NCBI GenBank assembly: GCA_022478985.1
Contig: JAKSZP010013324.1
Span: 85,078-149,077, forward strand
Length of the DNA stretch: 64,000 nucleotides
From: Massospora cicadina
Lineage: Eukaryota > Entomophthoromycota > Entomophthoromycetes > Entomophthorales > Entomophthoraceae
Direction: 5' to 3'
Shown here: piece after piece, positions 1 to 10,959 of the stretch
Position numbering within the stretch: position 1 is the first letter of the stretch
How the letters are laid out: each line of letters begins with the position of its first letter
Position numbers and translations under genes: made by a program
Notes under the pieces: model-generated
Told to the model about the DNA's origin: nothing
What the model saw: only the letters and a program-made list of their open reading frames with translations
The model's database searches: none

Positions 1-729
1 AGCTTTTGAACTTGAGGTGGGAGAGGAGCGCGGCCTCGTAATGGCCACTATTGGCCGCCTATCCTCATACAATGGAGGAGTATGTTGGCGTGGCAACTCA
101 ACAGTGGGGTTCCATAAGGATACACCCTTAGAAGAGGCTGAAAGAGTCCGAGTTTCTTCCCACATTGGAGCTTGGAGCAAAAGTTCAGGTTTGTAGAAGT
201 CAGCCACTTCCAATAATGCTTCCTTTATATCCCATACCAATTTGAGGGAGGGCTTAACTGCAGTGATATGCATAGCTAGAGAGGGATATGACGTCAAACT
301 AGCCACGATAGCAGTGATAGCATCATCTAAAGGGAGCAGTTTGGCCAGCAACAACGGTTGAGCTTGGATATAGAAATGTTCAATAAAGGAGGGGAGTATT
401 TCACCCTCTTGCAAGCAAAGGTGCATAAAAGCCTGTTTTATCTGTTGTAAACTTGATTTGGACCCAAACTCATCAATCAACGCTTGTTTAACCTCCGCCC
501 AGGTGGTAAGAGAAGCCATATTGGGAACCATAATCTCTTGAGCCATATGACTCAAGCAGGGAAGGATACCCTGGGTTTTTTGGAGGTCAGTCGCTCCTTC
601 CATAGCAGTCAAGGAGAGGGCCCATAGGGACCTTGAGAGAAATATTGCTCAAGCCTTTTGAGGCAGCCAAAGCACTGGCTAGTTGAGTTTCAACTTCAAT
701 TAGCCTTAAGTCCGTGGTAGTTGTCATTT
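1..729 (-). pseudogene. gag: gypsy Gag (capsid region), broken fragment
   Basis: The minus strand encodes a capsid-like Gag segment spread over more than one reading frame. Around 420-520 it reads TWAEVKQALIDEFGSK, the signature shared by the Gags of A (TWPDVKKALLAEFGSK), C (TWAEVKDALIAEFG) and D (MWAQVKQPLL.NFGSD). Further on it resembles the ..LDDAI.AI...L.S.PSLA.HI segment that A and C also carry. In these elements Gag assembles the cytoplasmic particle that packages the element RNA. The N-terminus would start just left of the primer-binding site near 729. Frame changes near 600-660 show it is no longer intact. The 3' part lies outside the window. Confidence 0.65.
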
Positions 730-760
730 CTTCAAAAAGCTTTTTGGTGGTTTACAGGTA

Positions 761-779
761 GCCCCTGTAGTGAGCACCA
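761..779 (-). promoter_or_regulatory. primer-binding site (tRNA) of G0
   Basis: Just inside the LTR the minus strand reads TGGTGCTCACTACAGGGGC. It begins with TGG, the complement of the tRNA CCA end, and lies two bases from the LTR edge. The same motif occurs at 24906, 44951, 50441 (degenerate) and about 60537, so it marks the 5' internal end of each of those elements. I do not recognise the tRNA species. Confidence 0.75.
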
Positions 780-781
780 CT

Positions 782-1588
782 TGTTGGATTTTGGCACTTT
801 TGTAGGCTCACTGGTGCAGTATCGCCTTGAATCCAACAATATTGCAGGAGCTGTTCTTATCACTTATCAAAAATAAAATAATATAAACAGGCACTTAAAT
901 AAAATAAATGGTTTTATATGTTTTTGTTCTTTTGTTAGGTGCCACCTGGAAAAAAGCTAAGGCTCAAAAATAGTACGGTAGTGATAATTAAATGATTCAT
1001 AGTTTAGGCTTGGATATCTTGGTGCTGTCCGAATTAGAAAAGATTCAAAAGTGGCCTATCAGTTAGTTTGAGACTCAAAGATAATTGTAATTTATACCAT
1101 TTGTGCCTCAAATTCGAGATTGATTGGTGCTATCCAAATTAGGAAATATTCAAAAGTGGCCTATCAGTTAGTTTGAAACTCATATTGCTTCAATGTGAGG
1201 GCTGGCGGGGATGTAACTGTCAGAAAAACAAAACCATTGGAAGGGATTCAATTAATTGGACCCAATCAGAAAGGGGGAAATCTTTTCGCCCTGAGGAGCC
1301 CCCACCAACCCTATAAAAGAGGCTGGTTGTCATGAGGGGATGTGAACTAAACTGACAGTGGCTGGGGAAAGAGCCTCTGAGGGACTCCCCTGAATTTGCC
1401 ACATAGTTGGCACAATCCAATCATTCAGACTGATGGTATTTGCCCGAGTTTTATTAATATTAGTATTAAAAGTGTTACCCCAATTAATAGGGTTCCACTG
1501 AGAATCAACCAAGGTCTTTTGGCTGATTTGGTCTTCACTTACCTTGAACCCACTCTTTTCCATACCTCAGACTTGTAAATGTCCGACA
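782..1588 (-). repeat. 5' LTR of gypsy G0
   Basis: The 807-bp LTR is bounded by TGTTGG at 782 and TCCGACA at 1582-1588. It contains a direct repeat of about 58 bp (1020-1077 and 1126-1183, GGTGCT.TCC.AATTAG.A) that resembles a single-copy block in the LTR of element A. A TATAAAAG box at 1311-1318 is on the plus strand, opposite to the element, so it is probably not the LTR promoter. Confidence 0.75.
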
Positions 1589-1705
1589 CTCAACAATGTA
1601 TTGATGGCTGATCCTAATTAGCCAATTGCTGACTCAATATGATCCATTGGGGACCAACCAAGGTGGGGGTGAAACTATATTAAGGACTGAATCTGAGGGA
1701 TCTGA

Positions 1706-3283
1706 CACCTGAGATATTCAGCTAAAAAACTAAAAGTATTACTGGAAGGGGTGGAAACCCTGACAGCAGTCAAGTCAGCAGCCAGGGCCCCAGTAAAATT
1801 TATATCAATCCAGTCAGACATGTTAGTGCGCCAAGGCATGTCCACCTGTGAGGTCAAACAATGGGAGGCCCTCCAGTTTCCATACTTTACGGTGACTCAG
1901 TGGGTCTCTAAAGGTATCAAGCCAGCCATCACGGCTATATGGCGAGACCACAAATTTTCCGCTGGAGCAGCCAAACGCTGGATCAACACCTAAATCTCGA
2001 TTGACATGGTGGTACAATTCAAGGTGTCCCAAGTTTAAACTGAAGACGCCCTGGAATGGATGAAAATCCCTGTGGACTACAAGGTGATAGAGGCTGCAAT
2101 CCACGAGGATTTAAAACTGGCAGACGCAAAAGCCTGGATGGAGGCTGGCATCGACCTATTAAATGTGATTGATTACAATAAGGCGGGTATTACAGCACAA
2201 TATGCCCAAGCCATTGGGAGCTTGGGCCTCAACCCAACAGACTTACCCAAGTACGTGAAATAATTCCTGAACGCATCTATGGCCCTTGAATGGGCCTGAC
2301 ACTCCATTCCAGTGGACATGGCACTGTAATGGTATAACATTACTTTCTCCCCAGAGGAGGCACTACCATGGATCATGGCCATGTTTAAGGCAACTGAGGC
2401 CTTACACTGGTCATACACCCGAATTCCACCAGCCACTGCATCAGACCTAATGAAAGTGGGATGGACAAAGGAAAAGGTGGTGGAATGGGGACTCTTTTGG
2501 GATTGGTCACCGGAAGAGGCCATCAACTGGTCCACCAACAGATTCACACCAATGAAGATGAAATACTGGTTCTGAGCGGGGGCCAGTATGGACCTAGTGT
2601 GAAAATGGGCAGAGCTAGGGGTGACTAAACTGATTCATGAAAATCTTAGAGGCTGACCATTCCTGATTGGAAAGTGGAGAAACTGGCACAACGAAGCAAC
2701 AATCGCTGAAGTTGCAGACTGGGATGCAGTGGGGTTCACCCCCCAATCAGCCCAACCATGGATGGAACATGAGATTTCACCACAGGTGGCAACAGCGATG
2801 AAAAGGGTCACGACCCCAGACTTGGGCTGAGAATGACTCAAAGCAGGAATCTGCATTGAAACTATCTGGGATTGGAAGCAATCCTTCCCAGAACTGATGC
2901 TAGTGGCCCCATATGCCGCTGAAGGCTTCACCCCCTCAGAATCGTTCCAATGGAGTGAAGCAGGTGTTCTGGCAGACATGACATGGGTATTTACAGATGG
3001 GGGCTGAAATAGTGTTACAGTAAGGGACTGGTGCCAGCGTAGCTCAATTACGTTGGAAGTCCTTCAATAATACCTACACCCAACGTGTGGCCCAGAATCT
3101 GCCCTTAAGTGGTACTGACTGGTGTTCTCACCATCAGATGCCCTAGAGTGGCAGAGCCTAGAGATTGGAGCGCAAATGGATAGAAGTATCAACTGCTGAG
3201 GTATCAGCATTCTCCAGATCAAAGCGTTTCTCAACTGGGGATTCAGCCTTGACAAATCAGTAAGTTGGATTTTGAAGGGAAAG
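1706..3283 (+). pseudogene. LINE-1 ORF1 N-terminal region: tandem 13-residue Trp repeats
   Basis: One plus-strand frame can be followed for about 520 codons. It is a degenerate tandem repeat of period 13 residues (39 bp) with consensus W-x3-[GTR]-[FIV]-[STP]-P-x2-A-x2. Clear successive units are WYNITFSPEEALP, WIMAMFKATEALH, WDAVGFTPQSAQP and WVSKGIKPAITAI. The Trp or another aromatic or hydrophobic residue recurs every 13 positions from about 1860 to 3270, giving roughly 35 units. Fourteen in-frame stops interrupt it (nine TGA, five TAA, no TAG) with no frameshift. Units look helical (Pro cap, then Ala), so an alpha-solenoid or a nucleic-acid or protein binding scaffold is possible, but I do not recognise the family. 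It leads into the rest of ORF1 after a frame change near 3260-3380. A separate host-derived domain captured by the LINE is an alternative. Confidence 0.7.
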
Positions 3284-4755
3284 ACCCCCACGAAGTATCC
3301 AAACCAAGCACAAAAACTAAATTGTACAGCGCCGCGGTGGCGCATACCAAAGACAACACCTGGAACAGAGCAGGGAGCCACATCAAATACATCTGTCAGT
3401 TGATCAGTGGGGGCTTTACAGATTGCCAGGCACCAAAATCATACCCAAAAGATGCTATTCAAATCCACCTGCAACTAGTGGAGGAGGAAGAATGGTCTGA
3501 CCTGATATTGTTGATTTATCAGGAACTTGATAAAGTCCTAGCTGGAGGGGACTTTGATTATCACTGGGTACCCAAATGGGGCTACATAGATATAGCGATC
3601 CCAGGCGAGTTGGACCACAAGAAACTCCTCAAAATCAGCATCCAGTACAAGGGGAAATATCTGCGAATGGAGCTGACCAGATATGCCAACCAAACTGCAA
3701 GGTGGGTAACCTTCCAAAATCTCCCCACCGATTGCAAACAGGAGTGGGTGCATGAAGTGATCCAGATTGGATTGTCATACTATGGGGAAGTATGAGAATT
3801 CTGACAAGCCGGTGGTGACTACATTGCAAAGTGCCTCCGCCCTTGGACAGTAGAAGCGGTGTACGAACTGGCACCCTGGATGAAACCAAACAAAATTACT
3901 CTACCCAGATCCATCCACCTGCCCAGCCTCAATAGGGTATTATATGTCAAACAGGAGGATGCCAAACAAGTGTGCCAGTTCTGCTACCAGACTGGCCACA
4001 CAATGGTTCAATGCCACCATCATAAAGGTAAAACTACATGGGAGTACAAATGTGACCCCGTTGGGGGAATCACCAAGGTGGGTACCAAGACTTTCCTCCG
4101 CCCGAAAGCCAGAGAATGGATCCCATGCAACTTAATGGAGGTAGCGGATTTAAAACGCCAGCAATAAGAATTGGACCTGGCACATAGAGAAGCATGGGAA
4201 CGGGAAATGGCAAAGCGACCCAAAGCGGACAATGAACCATCTATAAATCTGAGCCTCAAATCTTACACAATGGATGAGGGAACCGACCCCAGACCACCAG
4301 AGAAACGTCCAACCCAAGCAGAATGGATGGTCTGGGAGGAGGTATGATGGCAGAAGGCGAACCCAAAGAAGTCCCCCAAGCAAGGGCAGATGCAGAAGCC
4401 CAGAAAGTCGAAATCAAAACCCAACAAGACAAAAGAGAATACAAAATTGAATTGGAAGTCATCAGCAGATAAACCCAAAGCAACTGGTGAAAAATTAGCA
4501 GGTGCGACAAAATTGACAAAATTGGCAAGGCAATCACTGACTAAAAAATCAAGTTCTGCCAGTAAATCGAATGAAAGGGTGCAAATCTGGCCGATGGATG
4601 AGGGAGAATCTGCTGGTCTGCCAGCAGGGAACAAGGGGCGCCCGGACCCAATCATAAAACCATCCCCATTATCCATTGACAGGGAGATGGGGATGGCAAC
4701 CAAATTCCCAGTACATAGGATGCCTGGGAATATAATCCCAGTCCCAACCAACTGA
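3265..4755 (+). pseudogene. LINE-1 ORF1 C-terminal region with CCHC zinc knuckle
   Basis: This is the downstream part of the RNA-binding ORF1 protein. An open stretch of 176 codons (3265-3795) is rich in charged and aromatic residues and sits where LINE ORF1s usually carry an RRM-like fold. I infer that fold only from position. After two TGA codons near 3793-3807 the same frame continues to a zinc knuckle, CQFCYQTGHTMVQC, at 3973-4014 (C-x2-C-x4-H-x4-C), the element expected to bind LINE RNA. The tail after a TAA at 4165 is Lys/Gln/Glu-rich, then strongly basic (KPRKSKSKPNK near 4395). A frame shift near 4340-4390 separates it from the upstream part. ORF2 follows after about 90 bp. Confidence 0.7.
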
Positions 4756-4848
4756 CCCAAAAACCAAATATTGCACCCTGCCAATCATTGATACCACCAC
4801 CATCAACCAACCAGACCTCAGTAAGGGACTCAATCCACAACTCAGATA

Positions 4849-5531
4849 ATGCTAAACCTCATACCTGTGGGTTGGGCAGCTGGAAATGAGGATTGCGACT
4901 ACAAATGCTCAGGGATGGTGAGCATACAAACAAGGAGGAGGAAAATGCATCATTTAAAAACTAATAATAATATTGACCTAGTTTTATTTCAGAAACACAA
5001 GCTGGTAACCAAAAGGAAATGGTGCCGAGCTCAAACTGTGATGCAAAAAACCACCTGTGGTCCCACAAAATAGGCCACCAAGCTCTATGGACGGACCATT
5101 TGGCGATAGTCGCAATGGACAAGAAAATAGACTTGGAATTCATGGAAGAAACCCACGCTGGTAGGTTCTTGATAGTGATGGCTACAAACAGAGACACTGA
5201 CAGGAGTATATGAGTGGTAGCAGTCTATTCCCCGCCAAAGATCCACAAAAACCATATTTTTTGGGATTTCTTAGCAGAAGTACCATCCAAAGTGACAACT
5301 GTAATAGCAGGTGACCTGAACTGTTGGACGAATGTGAGCCAGGATACATACTCAACAAGAGAACGTCCAAACAGTAAAGCTGACGAGATGCTCAATTACC
5401 TAGTCAAATTGGGGATGTGCCTAATGATTGACAAAGAGGATGATGACCTGGCCAATCTAACGCAGTGGTCATATGACGCTGTCAGATCCCCACTGTCAGG
5501 ATCATGTTTAGATTACATCCTTGTATCATAG
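4849..5531 (+). pseudogene. LINE-1 ORF2, AP-type endonuclease domain
   Basis: This is the N-terminal endonuclease of ORF2, which nicks target DNA to start target-primed reverse transcription. Recognisable family blocks in order are NIDLVLFQKHKL near 4968 (the ..DI..LQE.H position), VVAVYSPPK near 5217 (the NVYAP-like block), VIAGDLNCW near 5310 (the GDFN block carrying a catalytic Asp and Asn) and LDYILVS near 5511 (the SRIDYILV block). The expected Glu of the QE motif reads as Lys, so the nuclease is probably dead. There is a frame change near 5020, a TGA just before VVAVYSPP and a TAG at 5529. Confidence 0.8.
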
Positions 5532-5684
5532 GACCTCAGACCAATGACATCCAACAGTGAGGTTAGCATAAATGCCAAAAGCGACCACATGGTCATCCAG
5601 GTGGAGATCGACCTTGATGAACCTCTGAGGAACCACGAGTGGCAACTGGAACCAGCCACGCTGAGGAATGGGGATTGGCGCTGA

Positions 5685-8527
5685 ATGGTTGATGCAGGAC
5701 TGGATCAACTGGTAGCGCATCTGGACAACTGTTTGGAGTTGGACTCACTAGAATGGTGGACCCAAATCAAAGCAAAAATGAAACACAATAGTATAAAGTT
5801 TAAAAAAGCGACCTCCTACAAGTGGACAGCTGCCATGAAGCAACTGAAGTCTAAATTAGAAAGGCTGAGGCTCACCCGCCAGGACAGCAAAGACTGGTGG
5901 AGCAAGTACCAAACAAAACACAAAAAGTATCGGGCCATAATGATGAAGCAAGACTCAGAGAGATGGACCAATGCAACTTACTAATATCAGAGCCTAGTGG
6001 GGATGATGACCAAAGAGGGCCTGAAACACCTCAAGAAAATCTGAACTAAGCCTAGGGTATGGGAAGTGGAGACAGCAGAAGGGGAAGTATCATCAGACCC
6101 TGAAACAATCAAGTGTGAGGTCAAACTTTTTATGGAGATCTCTTCTGGAAAAAGAGAAATGAGCAAATTAGCGACAAAAACCCTTATTGACCTGTCCAAG
6201 CTGGCACTGGGTGGCTGTACGCCGGAAGACGTTGCCAAGATATCCACCAAAATCTCTATTGATGAAGTTAAGAGCGTGCTAAAGGAGTTGCCAAGAATGA
6301 AAGCACCAGGCCCTGACAATTTGTTTGCATAAATATACAGCATATTCTGAGACTGCATTGCTCCAGAGCTCAAAGCCCTCTTTAACCACTGTTTGCACAA
6401 TAGCAAACAAATTCCAGGAGGCCATGAAACCCAAATTGTACTTCTTTACAAAAAATGCCTCAGACAACAACCTTGGAACTGGTGCCTAATTGCACTATCA
6501 AACGCCGATTATAAACTGCTCACGCACATCCTATCTAGCCATCTGATGGCAACAGCACCGCGCACACTCCATAGTGCCCATCACGGCTTCATCAAAGGCT
6601 GTGATATATGGGACAGCATTGGTTCAGTCCAGAGCATACTCCAGGATATGAGGGGCATCAAACAAGGATGCCTTATGCTCCTCGACATGGAAAAGGCATA
6701 TGACCGAGTAGCGTGGTCGTTTCTACATGAGGCACTAAAGGCGGTCAGCATCCCCAACACGTTTTGAGCATGGATAATGACGCTGTACTCAAGCCTGGTA
6801 ACAAAGGTTATGGTTGTAGATGGTGCAACCAACAAAATCCCTGTTGGACAAGGTCTCCACCAAGGTGACCCTATGTCACTGATACTCTTCAACTTTGCAG
6901 CCAACATTCTACTGGCAGCAGCAGATGCAAAGCTCCAGGGTTTAATCCACCCTAACCAAATGCCACTGAAGATGCTAGCATTTGCAGATGATACAGTAGT
7001 AGGAATAAGCTCCTCGACTGACCTCCAGGGCACTGAGGAACTATTAAACCTCTATCAGCTTGCATTGAATACAAAAATTAATTTGACAAAAACCTTAGCG
7101 ATGAGGATTGGCAACCTGAGCTTTAACCCACCAACTGACACAATGCCAATTATGAGCTCCCAGACAGTCTTATACCTTGGGATAACTTCAATGACAAAGG
7201 ACTGGCAGTACTGGAGACTGAACAAGAAGTATTGTTAAGCTTATCAATCTGAATAACATGATGGAAAAGCACCAGACTATGCCTTGAGGAGAAAGTGCAG
7301 GCAATAAATGTCTTCATCTTCTCAAAGTTGTGGTATGTTGCTCATGTGCTGCCAATGAGCCCAAACTTAGAGAAGAAAATCAGGATAATGCTCCAAACTT
7401 TCCTGTGGTTCAAGGTGAAGGCAGCACCAATACCACTGGAAGCCCTGTCAAAACCAAAGAATGAAGGAGGCATGGGCCTCCTAGACTTTGAATCTCATGC
7501 CTGGCACATATAGGGGAAGTCATTTCTGAAGCTAACATAGATGCACAGGCACTTCCTGACCCTAGCATGGGGCATGAACTGGACAAGAGCCCAAGGCCTC
7601 CAAGAGCTGGTCTCCCCTGATTGATATATAAATGGATGGCAAACCACCCACAGATAACCTCCCAAAAAAGGTGCCCCACACTATTGGCAACTATGCAATT
7701 GGGCTGTGCGCCAGGGTGGGTGGTCATTTGAGTGATCAGACTGAGAGGCTGACTAAATTCAGAGGGATATTGAAGCATGTAATTCTACAATGATTTCTGC
7801 AACAAGCTGGGAGGAGCGTAACCAAATTGCTGACAAATATACAACCAAGTCAATCAGAGTAAGGTATAAATCAATGCTGATAGAATATAGGGATCTGCTC
7901 CCAAAACTGGGGTGCAATCCACCCATCCATCCACAAATCCTAAATGACTGGACTACTGAAGGCTATGACACCAACTACCTGACAAAGGAGTTGATTTTGG
8001 GCCTGAACTCCCACTTGGTTATGGCCAAACAGCATTTATTAACATGGCAGATCCTAAATTGGGTATTCAAATTGGGTAAGTACAGAGGGCTGGATTACCA
8101 GTAAAAAGAATACCCTATATACACCAAACTGGAAGCAGATATAGCATACTATTATTATGAATGCACCGTGTTCAAAAAATACTGGTCCACAATATGTTAT
8201 ATCCTATCAGGCAAATATTTGCCACTGGGTATATATCCATCGCAGGACCTTTTCTTTACAAAAACCCTGAGAACAGCTCCAATCCAACTACAAGCCTTCA
8301 TTTACTATTATTGTGCATGGGTAATTCACTGTGCACTTGTCACCAAGGTTTTGAGCAATGAGTGCCCCCATCACAGAGGTTTGGTATTGAAGACCATTCA
8401 GATTATCTCTGATCAGCTCTGTCAGATCTCAAAATTCTCATGCATAATACCCGGGTGTTATAAAGCCACATGTTTGGCTTTCCCACTGGATTGCTCATTG
8501 CATATGATAAAGCTACTAATTGACTGA
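5685..8527 (+). pseudogene. LINE-1 ORF2, reverse transcriptase and C-terminal region
   Basis: This continues ORF2. The thumb-proximal and RT blocks are clear. PGPDN sits near 6310, a typical ..NADYKLLTHIL.. block near 6510, LDMEKAYDRVAW near 6680 (first catalytic Asp), QGLHQGDPMS near 6850, LAFADDTVVG near 6977 (FADD catalytic pair intact) and FIFSKLWYVAHVLP near 7313. The C-terminal part (7790-8104, then 8168-8527 after a TAA) runs to the 3' UTR. At least nine TGA, three TAG and five TAA codons and one or two frameshifts interrupt it. Conserved RT residues are otherwise well kept, which suggests modest age. Confidence 0.85.
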
Positions 8528-8702
8528 GAATTAAATGGCCTGTAAGCCTGCTGATGCTAGAACCATGGCTAGCGATGGTGATCACTGATCAGCAATGGTC
8601 GGAGGTGCTAGATCTCTAGTGGCCTGAAACCCTGGTCCTTTTTACCCTTGGCCAAATCACCTGTATTCCGCCCTCCCCTCTTACTTTCCCTTAAATTTCT
8701 AT

Positions 8703-8735
8703 TTTAATAAAGTATGGTGTTTAAAAAAATCTAGC
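8703..8735 (+). terminator. LINE-1 3' end: AATAAA signal and A tract
   Basis: AATAAA at 8706-8711 is followed by a run of seven A at 8722-8728. This is the expected polyadenylation signal and tail at the 3' end of the LINE. Confidence 0.6.
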
Positions 8736-8740
8736 ATAAT

Positions 8741-8803
8741 CGGCTCAGTTCTGGCTCTAAACTTCAACTCTATAAAAGGTCAGTTGCTCGAATCCTGGCG
8801 TAA
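8741..8803. other. short spacer between LINE-1 and the Helitron
   Basis: About 60 bp with no gene. It holds a CTATAAAAGGTCAGTTG stretch that resembles the LTR of G0 around 1310, so it may be a remnant of the DNA into which LINE-1 inserted. Confidence 0.3.
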
Positions 8804-10263
8804 TCTGTATATATAAAAGCAAATGTGTATGTGTGTGTGCGATGCCCAGCCAAAAATAGAGCATGTAGAGCTCTGAAAGTTTAGCTTTAGGTGGACGGGA
8901 GGGGGTCCGTGTGCACCTTGAAGCCTGATTTTTAATTTTCATATAAATAAAAGTTTTATATGTAATAAGTGAAAGTTTTATATGTTTTTAATGGAAATCG
9001 GTATATTGTTACGGCCAAGAAGTTTGATATTCGGTTGATTCGGTAGTTTAAATGGTTTTGTCGAGCGGTTGGTGGGTTTGTGTTGATTGATAAGCTTAAC
9101 AGTTTAAATAAAGTTAGTGATTGGTTAATTTAATAAAGTTGATTGGTTTTGGTAAGTAGTTGTGATTTTGGTTGTTTCGATATATTTAGTTTTGGTTTAC
9201 GAAGCGGTTGGTGATTGGTTGATTTTTAATCTAATGGTTTTAGCTAAGTGGTTTAGTGGTTTAGTTAATTTAATAGGTTTAATTGGGTATGGCTGAATGG
9301 TTGGTAAATTTATATTGATTAAGTATAATTTGATTACTTAATTTTATCGATAACCATCTACAAATATAAAAAATATAAGATTATCAGATGAACTTTAAGC
9401 CCACAAACAAATCTGTGTAAACTGGGTATCAACAAGAATTAGTCTTAAATTTTATTTACAAAAGAATCAGTATGTTAATTTGTTTATATAGATGCATTAT
9501 CTCGAGCAAATAACCAAAAATCACCAAACTTGGCACAAGTATTCTATAAAGTTTGGGAACGGAATGCTAATATATAATTGTTTAATATAATCATGTAAAT
9601 TTAAACATCAGTTCTATATAAGATCTAGAACGTATGTTTCTAATGGTAATTATATAGCAATTTGGCTGTGTATTTTTATATTCATTTAATTTAATAGTTT
9701 CATAGGTTTTGATATTTAGTTGGTAGTTTTTGGCTGTTTTGTAAGTTCAATAATTGGTTTTTGCTTCTAGCACTAAAAAAAATAATTGGTTTTTGCTGAG
9801 TGGTGGTTTATTTTTTGGTTGATTCGATATGCTCAATAGTTTCAGATAAGAGATTGATGGTTTAATTAATTTGGCAGACTTAATTGATTTTAGCTAATTG
9901 GTTGGAGGTTGGAATTTTTAATAGGTTTAATGGTTTCTGAATTTATTGATAGCTATCTACCAATATAAAAGCTAAAATAATCTAGAATCTGATTAATTTG
10001 ATAAGTTTGTTTTATTTGGCCGAGTGGTTGATGGTTTTTGGTCGAATCGATAGGATACAGTTTGGCTTTGGAGGTGATTAGTTATTGGTTGATTTGATAA
10101 GTTCAGTTAGTTTTAGCTGAATGGTTGGTCTTTTTGGTTGCTTCGATTGAGCAATTAGATTTAGCCGAGTAGTTATTGATTAACTATATATAAAATCTAA
10201 ATTAATCAATTCGAATCATCTGAAATTCTAGACATCGTAGCGAAGCACGGGTAACTCCGCTAG
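8804..10263 (+). mobile_element. non-autonomous Helitron N1
   Basis: The 1460-bp element starts with TCTGTATATATAAAAGC followed by a TGTGTATGTGTGTGTG stretch, a common Helitron 5' end. It finishes with GCGAAGCACGGGTAACTCCGCTAG, a GC-rich palindromic segment followed by CTAG. It lies between a 5' A (8803) and a 3' T (10264), the A^T target typical of Helitrons. No coding sequence was found; the interior is T/G-rich with many TTGGTTGATT-type imperfect repeats. The 17497-17870 segment on the other strand has the same 3' terminus. Confidence 0.8.
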
Positions 10264-10274
10264 TTATTAGATAA

Positions 10275-10570
10275 TATTTGCCAATTCTCACCCACTCAGC
10301 CAAATAGATTGAACCCATCAGGCTCGATAATTTCAGATTTGATCTTATTTGCCAATTCTCACCCACTCACCCAAATAGATTGAACTTATCAGACTTGATT
10401 AGCTTCAGGTGAGCAATTTGGTGAATTATTAGATAATATTCGCCAATTCTCACCAACTCACCCAAATAAATTAAACCTATCATACTCAATAGTTTCAGAT
10501 TCGATCTTATTTTGCCAATTCTCACCCACTTACCCAAATAGGTTGACCCTATCAGACTCGAAGGTTTCAG
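10275..10570. repeat. tandem repeats of about 70-90 bp
   Basis: Four consecutive units each begin GCCAATTCTCACC.ACT.A.CCAAATA.ATT.A and end in a TCAGATT-GATCTTATTT or TCAGGTGAGC variant. The block ends in GATGTCAGTCAGTACGTCAGTAAAATTTTT. A close relative lies at 19180-19440 with its tail resuming after gypsy A, so this is a dispersed repeat family. Confidence 0.75.
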
Positions 10571-10774
10571 ATGTCAGTCAGTACGTCAGTAAAATTTTTT
10601 TAAGTAGATAAATATTATTTAGTTATTAACCAATCAGTTACACTCTTTAAACAATTTATTGATTTAACTGTGTAATAAGCGATTCAACGAGAATTCGAAT
10701 CAATGACCAATCTAGTATTTGACAAATATTCGAGTTGCTTGTTGCAAAATATGTTGGCGGCATCAGATAAAAAT
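10571..10774. other. gene-free AT-rich spacer
   Basis: No coding or RNA feature recognised. It lies between the tandem-repeat block and the left end of Tc1-A and may be the original target region of Tc1-A. Confidence 0.3.
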
Positions 10775-10930
10775 TACATACCATTTTTCTTTCAATTTCA
10801 ATATTTTGCATTTCAATTTCAACAATTTACACTTCAATTCCAACATTTTGCATTTCAATTTCATTATTTCACACTTCAATTCCAACATTTTGCATTTCAA
10901 TTTCAATATTTTATATTTCATTTATTTAAT
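10775..10930. repeat. left terminal inverted repeat of Tc1-A (minisatellite-like)
   Basis: Seven to eight imperfect copies of a roughly 19-21-bp unit, TTTCAATTTCAACATTTTGCA, follow the ACATACCATTTTT terminus. Both Tc1 copies carry this unit at both ends in opposite orientation, so the inverted repeat itself is internally repetitive. Translated, the array gives a meaningless Phe/Gln-rich ORF that I leave out. Confidence 0.7.
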
Positions 10931-10959
10931 TGAGGCAAGCCAACCAGGGGATGGGTATT

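Larger units (their letters stand above)
1..1588 (-). mobile_element. Ty3/gypsy retrotransposon G0, 5' end only
   Basis: A minus-strand LTR retrotransposon enters from the left edge of the window. Only its 5' end is visible: an LTR, a primer-binding site and part of gag. The LTR shares many blocks with that of element A (19451-25637), including the GAATTCCACTGAGAATC-type stretch and a terminal TCCGACA, so the two belong to related families. The rest of the element lies outside the window, so its integrity and target duplication cannot be judged. The right flank of the LTR runs straight into LINE-1. Confidence 0.8.
1589..8740 (+). mobile_element. L1/Tx1-like non-LTR retrotransposon LINE-1, near full length
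   Basis: This is a two-ORF LINE on the plus strand. It has a Trp-repeat and zinc-knuckle ORF1, then an ORF2 with an AP-type endonuclease, reverse transcriptase and C-terminal region, and an AATAAA plus short A tract at the 3' end. The RT motifs (LDMEKAYDRVAW, HQGDPMS, FADDTVVG) and the N-terminal endonuclease place it in the L1/Tx1-like group. The 5' end is approximate, because no convincing target duplication was found next to the G0 LTR. Many in-frame stops and several frameshifts are present. Long stretches still keep one frame, notably about 1.5 kb of ORF1. Confidence 0.85.

Noticed and set aside
1311..1318. TATAAAAG as LTR promoter
   Set aside because: It lies on the plus strand while G0 is on the minus strand, and it is not present at the same place in the LTR of A.
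1823..2979. minus-strand ORFs of 93-124 codons
   Set aside because: Shadows of the Trp-repeat frame of LINE-1; Trp-rich codons leave the opposite strand open.
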